A stretch of 64,000 bases of DNA from Climacium dendroides (lineage: Eukaryota; Streptophyta; Bryopsida; Hypnales; Climaciaceae), in assembly GCA_950106755.1 (NCBI GenBank), contig OX467092.1, positions 8,990,001 to 9,054,000 of the forward strand, given 5' to 3'. The translations under genes and the position numbers were made by a program. Each line of letters begins with the position of its first letter. Within the stretch, counting starts at the first letter, position 1. The notes under the pieces were generated by a model. The model did not search any database, was not told where the DNA came from, and saw nothing but the letters and a program-made list of their open reading frames with translations. Shown one piece after another: positions 59,281 through 64,000 of the stretch.

Positions 59281-62167
59281 TCTTTGATTTTTTTCTAAAG
59301 ATGTAAGCATAAAAAACTTGGCCCAAAAATTCTATATTGATTTCACATTGACTCATATATTTCATAATTTAAATTTAGAGAGGTGTTCAAGATTATTAAG
59401 ACATTTTGTTGACAATTTTTTTTGATGTAATTAATTCAACAATTTTGTGTTGTGTCGTAACATTGGATGGAGTTTGGTTTTTTGAGAATTCTTAAACAAT
59501 GCCCTTTGCCTAGGGATTTTCCCTCTAAAACAACCTTCTTTTTGTACAATTCCCCCCTTCTTTGTCATCATGTTACTAGAACATAATTGGAGAGATATGG
59601 TTCCGTGGCCCAACTTTGTCAAAGACTACAATAAATTGCTACAAATAATTCTTCTTGTCAAGGTCATTTCATTTTGCTAAATTGACCAATTCTAAGTTCC
59701 ACAAATAGTGGTAGTTGAATAGTTTAAGGAGACAAAATAAATTTATAAAATTATTTTGGTTCTAAAAAATGGGAGGAAGCTTTGCATTGACAAAATTTAC
59801 ACTTGAGGAATTTTGAGTAGGACATCTATTAGAAAAGACAACCATTGGCCTAGTGCTACATGGATATAGCTAATTGATAAGAAATTATTCATTGCCAATG
59901 CTAATTATAGTTTGACTTTTAACCTTGCTAACTAAGTAATTCAATTGGATTGAAGTAGACTAATTGCATATAAGGTACGAGCCTTATCTTGCTTGTGCCA
60001 CAATTCAAAAGCCCCACTATTTGTGCTTCTATGTATTAATGGTGAACATTTTAAATATCAATTGTAGTTTATTGATACATAGTGGCTACAAAGTGACACA
60101 AATAGTCATATGACACAAATTAAAAGGGTCTCTTATCTTAAGTTTCCAATTTGTCTAAATATGTACACCCATTCAAACAAATTTTTAATATATGTTAGTG
60201 TTAAAAAAAGACTTGAGTTGTTAATATTATTTAGAGTCTTCTATTTGTAATATTTCTACTATTCCTACAACAAATTTGAAGCAATCATTATATGCTTTTT
60301 TTGAAGATTAAAATTTAAATACTATTGTCTACTTAGATTTGGTAAAGAAATTACTTTATTTTGATATTCTATTTAATTTAATTTATTTTATTGAACATAA
60401 AGCTATCTAAAAATATATTCTTTTAAGATTAATACAACAACTCTTCAAATATTGGAACCCAAAAACAAAAGGTTGGAAATCAAACGATGGATTTAGATTC
60501 TTTATAAAACAAAGAGAATTTCTTAAAAGATTGAGTAGCAATTTTCTTAATTTGTCTAAATATTAACTTGTCAAAGATATATGGTCAATTCAATTTTGAA
60601 AATTTTCAAATATTCATTATAAAATACATCATTGAAGTATGTTTTGGAATTATTAAATAAAAAAAATTTGTAGATTGCAATTCATTTGCAACTTATAAAA
60701 TTGGACCTAATTTGGCTTTACTCCATTATAATGTCATCTTAACAATATTTAGTTGTAAGTCTTACATATAAACATGTTGAGTGTGGTAAAAGGACAAAAA
60801 AAGTTGAAGCCATGCTCACTAATAGGAAAGAGGTATTTGAGTGCTAATGGATAATTATATCAAAATGGGGTGCCTAAGGCTTGTATTGATATTAAACTAG
60901 TGTCAAAATAGGTTGGCATTCAAAATAATCACCTTTTTTTCTGATAGCTATAAAATGATATTTTCATGAATTTTATGGATGGAGTCATGCAATCTATACA
61001 CATGGGCCAATGATTCATTTAATATTTCTCAATCCTCAGGGTCATGTATGAATTATTAATAAAACGGTGCAAGGAATTAAGACTTACACAATAGTGCATG
61101 TATAGGGACAAGAATAATTTGGCAATATATCACCAAAACCAACCTCTTCATGCCTACATGACAAGATTGTAGGAAATTTGGGGATTTTTTTATTGCATTT
61201 TTAAAATTTTGTCTCAACAAGGATTGAGGATTTGCCAAATATTTCTTATTATAGGAAAAAATGAAATACAAATGAAAAATATAGTTAAAAAACATATGAA
61301 TTGACATCTTTATCTTATAGACCATCTCCAAGAGCATCTACATTCTTGGACACTAGGGCTTTACATTCTTTAAATGTAGGTGATAAATGCTTTAGTCTCT
61401 TGATAATATTCACATGACACTCAATCCCATGTGTCAGAGCATGGCCATCTAGGCATGTCAAAAATGACATGTGGAAGTGGTTTAGATGAGGCCCTAAGTA
61501 GTCACAAGTGGGCCACCATCCTATGTTGTCACTCCACTTCAAGATTGTTGACTCCACCTCCATACTAATTTTCATTTTTTTTGCTTTAACATTGATTGCT
61601 TATTCTTGGTCTTCATGTGTCAGCTTCTACTTCCAAAATACCTACACAATGCCATGTTTGGACAAAGTTTGACAACCAAGATTCTCCACAATCTATGGTC
61701 TTGTTCTACTAAATAGGCTCTCTAGTGTTGAGTCACTAGTCAAATTTTTCAAGTGGCCGTTCTAAAAATTGCAGTTGAAAGAGTGATAGTGGAGCACAAA
61801 TTCCAACAAGGGCCCATTGGGAATTGTTTAGGCTGCGCTTAATGCACTAGGGTGGTCATATTTTCAAGCAATGGCTCTTCAAATTACAATATATTCAACC
61901 TAAGTTTATTAGCTTTTTCCTTTATTCTACTTATAAGTAGTCACTCAAGTAATTAATTCTCTACATGACTATATGAGCAACATGGCTAGAGCATCAAAGT
62001 TTTTTTTTGGCGATTTGGTGGACATTTACACTAAAGTAATGGACCTTGCACCATGCCTTCAAATCACAAATAGTATTAAAAGGGCAAAAAATCGCCAAAA
62101 AATTTCAAATGTAAAAAATATCTTGAATGAAACTATCAAATTGTGGATGAAAACAAAATTATGGATT
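59281..62167. other. AT-rich intergenic tract, no genes recognised
   Basis: Two short frames, at 61315-61575 (minus, 86 codons) and 61973-62233 (plus, 86 codons), have no family resemblance that I can name and are probably chance or very old remnants. Confidence 0.4.
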
Positions 62168-62405
62168 CACCGGGAAAAAGCCCTCCAATTGCAACAATAT
62201 TGTTGCAATCCTATTTCAATAGTTGAACAGTAAAGTATTAAAAGCAAAATGTTGCAGTATTGCAACAATACAATTTCAATGGGTGGCGTACTCTATCCAT
62301 TGAAAGTATACTATTGGAGTATTGCAACAGTTCGCTTTTAATACTCTACTTTTCAACCATTAAAATAGTATTGCAATGTATTGTTGCAATGGGGGTACTT
62401 CCCCG
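62168..62405. mobile_element. MITE, about 238 bp, almost wholly palindromic
   Basis: The left half carries 'CAATTGCAACAATATTG', 'AATAGTTGAACAGTA', 'AGTATTAAAAGC' and 'TGTTGCAGTATTGC'. The complement of the right half carries CATTGCAACAATACATTG, AATGGTTGAAAAGTA, AGTATTAAAAGC and TGTTGCAATACTCC in the same order. The outer ends are CCGGGAAAAAGCCCTCC and CGGGGAAGTACCCCC. Confidence 0.8.
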
Positions 62406-62679
62406 AAGTTGAGTTTGTGACATGTGCTAATGTGATACTTTTTATCCAATAGGTGGATGAACGTTGAAATTTGGAGCACCACTATAACATTTCCTATCCT
62501 ATTGCCACTTTGCCAATTGAAAAAAAATGAAAAAAAAACCCACCCTGGTCCGGAGGGCCCCAAATGACGCTGCTACCCGACCGACGAAATTGAAAGCACC
62601 CAATCCAGCGAAACCAAATGATTCACAAGAGGCCGGACTTCACGACTGGACCGGAGTCACCGGACGGACTTGGACTTGG
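62406..62679. other. short intergenic stretch of rising GC content
   Basis: The right part (62535-62680) is GC-rich with several CCGGA and CGGAC words. No gene is seen. Confidence 0.35.
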
Positions 62680-62940
62680 CAGGGGCCAGTTCACCGGCCA
62701 GGGAGAACTGACCCCGTCATTGCCCCGGCCAGGGTTAATTGTGAAAAAAAGCCCCCTATTTTTTTTGCCATGATTTTTTATATTTCTACATTTCTCCCAG
62801 CTAATTTGGGCTGTTGATTGCAAATCTGAATTCAGAATCTGAATCTGATTGCATTTAAAAATTTCCGCAGCATTTTCCCCAGGGGTAAAACGGGGCAATG
62901 AGGGGGTCAGTTCACCCTGGCCCCAGTTCACCCCGGCCCA
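62680..62940. mobile_element. MITE family G, copy 2, GC-rich ends
   Basis: The left end contains GGCCAGGGAGAACTGACCCC then GTCATTGCCCC. The complement of the right end contains GGCCAGGGTGAACTGACCCC then CTCATTGCCCC. The core is AT-rich (62745-62860). GC-rich 50-bp ends around an AT core are its distinguishing feature. Confidence 0.8.
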
Positions 62941-63179
62941 AGGAAAGTTACACTGCAAATTCCTCAGCGTGGGAAGCCCACGTGGGGAACCAAAAGGGAA
63001 CGAAGATATTTACAAGGGAACGAGTCTCCCCGTTGGGCAGCGCAGCAACCCAAGGGGGGCCCCTCCCTTCCATGTCCCAGGCCTTTTCTCTTCCCTCATG
63101 ATGAGATTTTGCGGTGTAGGTTAGGTTCAGTCGTTCTCCACGTTTCCCATCTTGGTTACGCGTCCCCATTTGCACCAAA

Positions 63180-64000
63180 TCACGCCTCCATCACCGCTAC
63201 TCAGCACATTCCCCTTCTCGTCTTGTTCCCGATTGCTCTCAATTCAGTTTCGGCGCTTTGAGGAGTGAGTTCTCAGATTGAAAAAGTAAGTCCAATCTCT
63301 CCAGGCGCATGTCACCGGCCGCAAACATGAAGATATATTTGTGTCTGTGTTCAGCTTGTTACAACTCTTTTGATATTTCAAATTCTTGTGGCTGTTGTAT
63401 TGGCGTTTCTTGAATCCAGCTGAATTTTTCTCGTTCTGTGGTAGGTTTTTTGAATTTCGTTTTCGTTTTTGTTAAGTTTTCGTTTTCGTTTTCGTTTTCG
63501 TTTTGGATGTATTTCTTCGAATCACAGGGTACACGCTGTGCCTTGGAAGAGGTTTTGAACCTAAATTTGAGAATAGTCCTTGGTTGGTCGGACTTTAGAG
63601 CCATTTCGAGTAAATGGGAGTACATGCTGAGGTAGCGAGGTTCTGTGTGGTTTATTGTAGTCATTAGCCGAAATCATGAAGTGCTTTCTGGCTGGATTCT
63701 TGTTTTTATGAATTTTTGAATGTTCAGGTTTTTGTTGCTGATCGTGTCGGTGTTTCTTGAATCCAACTGAGTGTTCTTGTTTTATTGTAGGGTTTTATTT
63801 TATTTTTTTATAAATTTTATAATTTTATGTGCTATGTGCAACTTTAGGACTAGATCCCTGTCTTTGCCTTCAAATATTGAACTCAATATATTACTGGAAG
63901 TGCGTGAAAGAAAGTTAATGCCATATTGAATCTTGGATACCGTGAACAGATGTTCCCAGGGTGGTAGTAGCTGAATTCAAGAACGATAATAGAGAATTCA
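63180..64000 (+). other. probable 5' leader and leader intron of a plus-strand gene running off the window
   Basis: A promoter-proximal stretch of balanced composition (63100-63285) ends in a good plant donor site (AAAAA|GTAAGT, 63286). T-rich intron-like DNA follows. An (TTTTCG)-type array lies at 63456-63503. A diverged 65-bp duplication occurs ('TTTCTTGAATCCAGCTGA' at about 63406 and 'TTTCTTGAATCCAACTGA' at about 63753, each followed by TTCT.GTT and GTAGGTTTT or GTAGGGTTTT). No coding exon is seen, so the gene's identity is unknown. The call rests on composition and one splice motif. Confidence 0.3.
63456..63503 (+). repeat. (TTTTCG)n hexanucleotide array
   Basis: Repeated TTTTCG units, interrupted once by 'TTTTTGTTAAG'. 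The run at 63478-63503 is clean. Confidence 0.85.

Noticed and set aside
61315..61575. 86-codon minus-strand frame with His/Cys/Trp-rich sequence
   Set aside because: No motif spacing of a known zinc finger or enzyme, and no flanking exons found.

Overview
The window is nuclear DNA of a land plant. It has spliced genes with plant-type introns, a tonoplast-intrinsic aquaporin, an organellar ribosome-recycling factor with an N-terminal targeting extension, a eukaryotic tRNA-Ala with internal pol III boxes, CCCTAAA-type telomeric motifs, and AT-rich intergenic DNA packed with small DNA transposons. I cannot name the species. The low gene density and the aquaporin filter residues would fit a bryophyte, lycophyte or fern as well as a seed plant.

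Only four genes can be supported, and all lie on the minus strand. (1) 1-2866: the 5' part of a SET-domain lysine methyltransferase of the Rubisco-LSMT/SETD type, five exons plus one cut by the left edge. (2) 37194-38535: a complete two-exon TIP aquaporin of 254 aa, with a TATA box, a CT-rich leader, a minisatellite in its intron and a G-run tract downstream. (3) 53562-53634: tRNA-Ala(UGC). (4) 54346-57422: a complete eight-exon ribosome-recycling factor of 280 aa, mitochondrial-like, with a 22-nt microexon. The last 800 bp looks like the leader of a further plus-strand gene that continues beyond the window. The four genes share no obvious pathway.

The rest is repeat DNA. 10584-12208 is a decayed PIF/Harbinger transposon carrying both of its usual genes in convergent order: a DDE transposase and a Myb/SANT-like partner. 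13090-17706 is a very large inverted-repeat (foldback) structure with arms of 1.5-2.5 kb built from tandem sub-repeats. Around these lie at least nine families of short inverted-repeat elements (MITE-like), several present two to nine times in the window. The densest group is four abutting copies at 40572-41467. No LTR-retrotransposon coding region, CRISPR array or virus was seen. Prokaryotic signals such as ribosome binding sites and operons do not apply here.

Exon borders were set by hand from splice signals, reading phase and protein-family motifs. Repeat borders are approximate, generally to within 5-30 bp.
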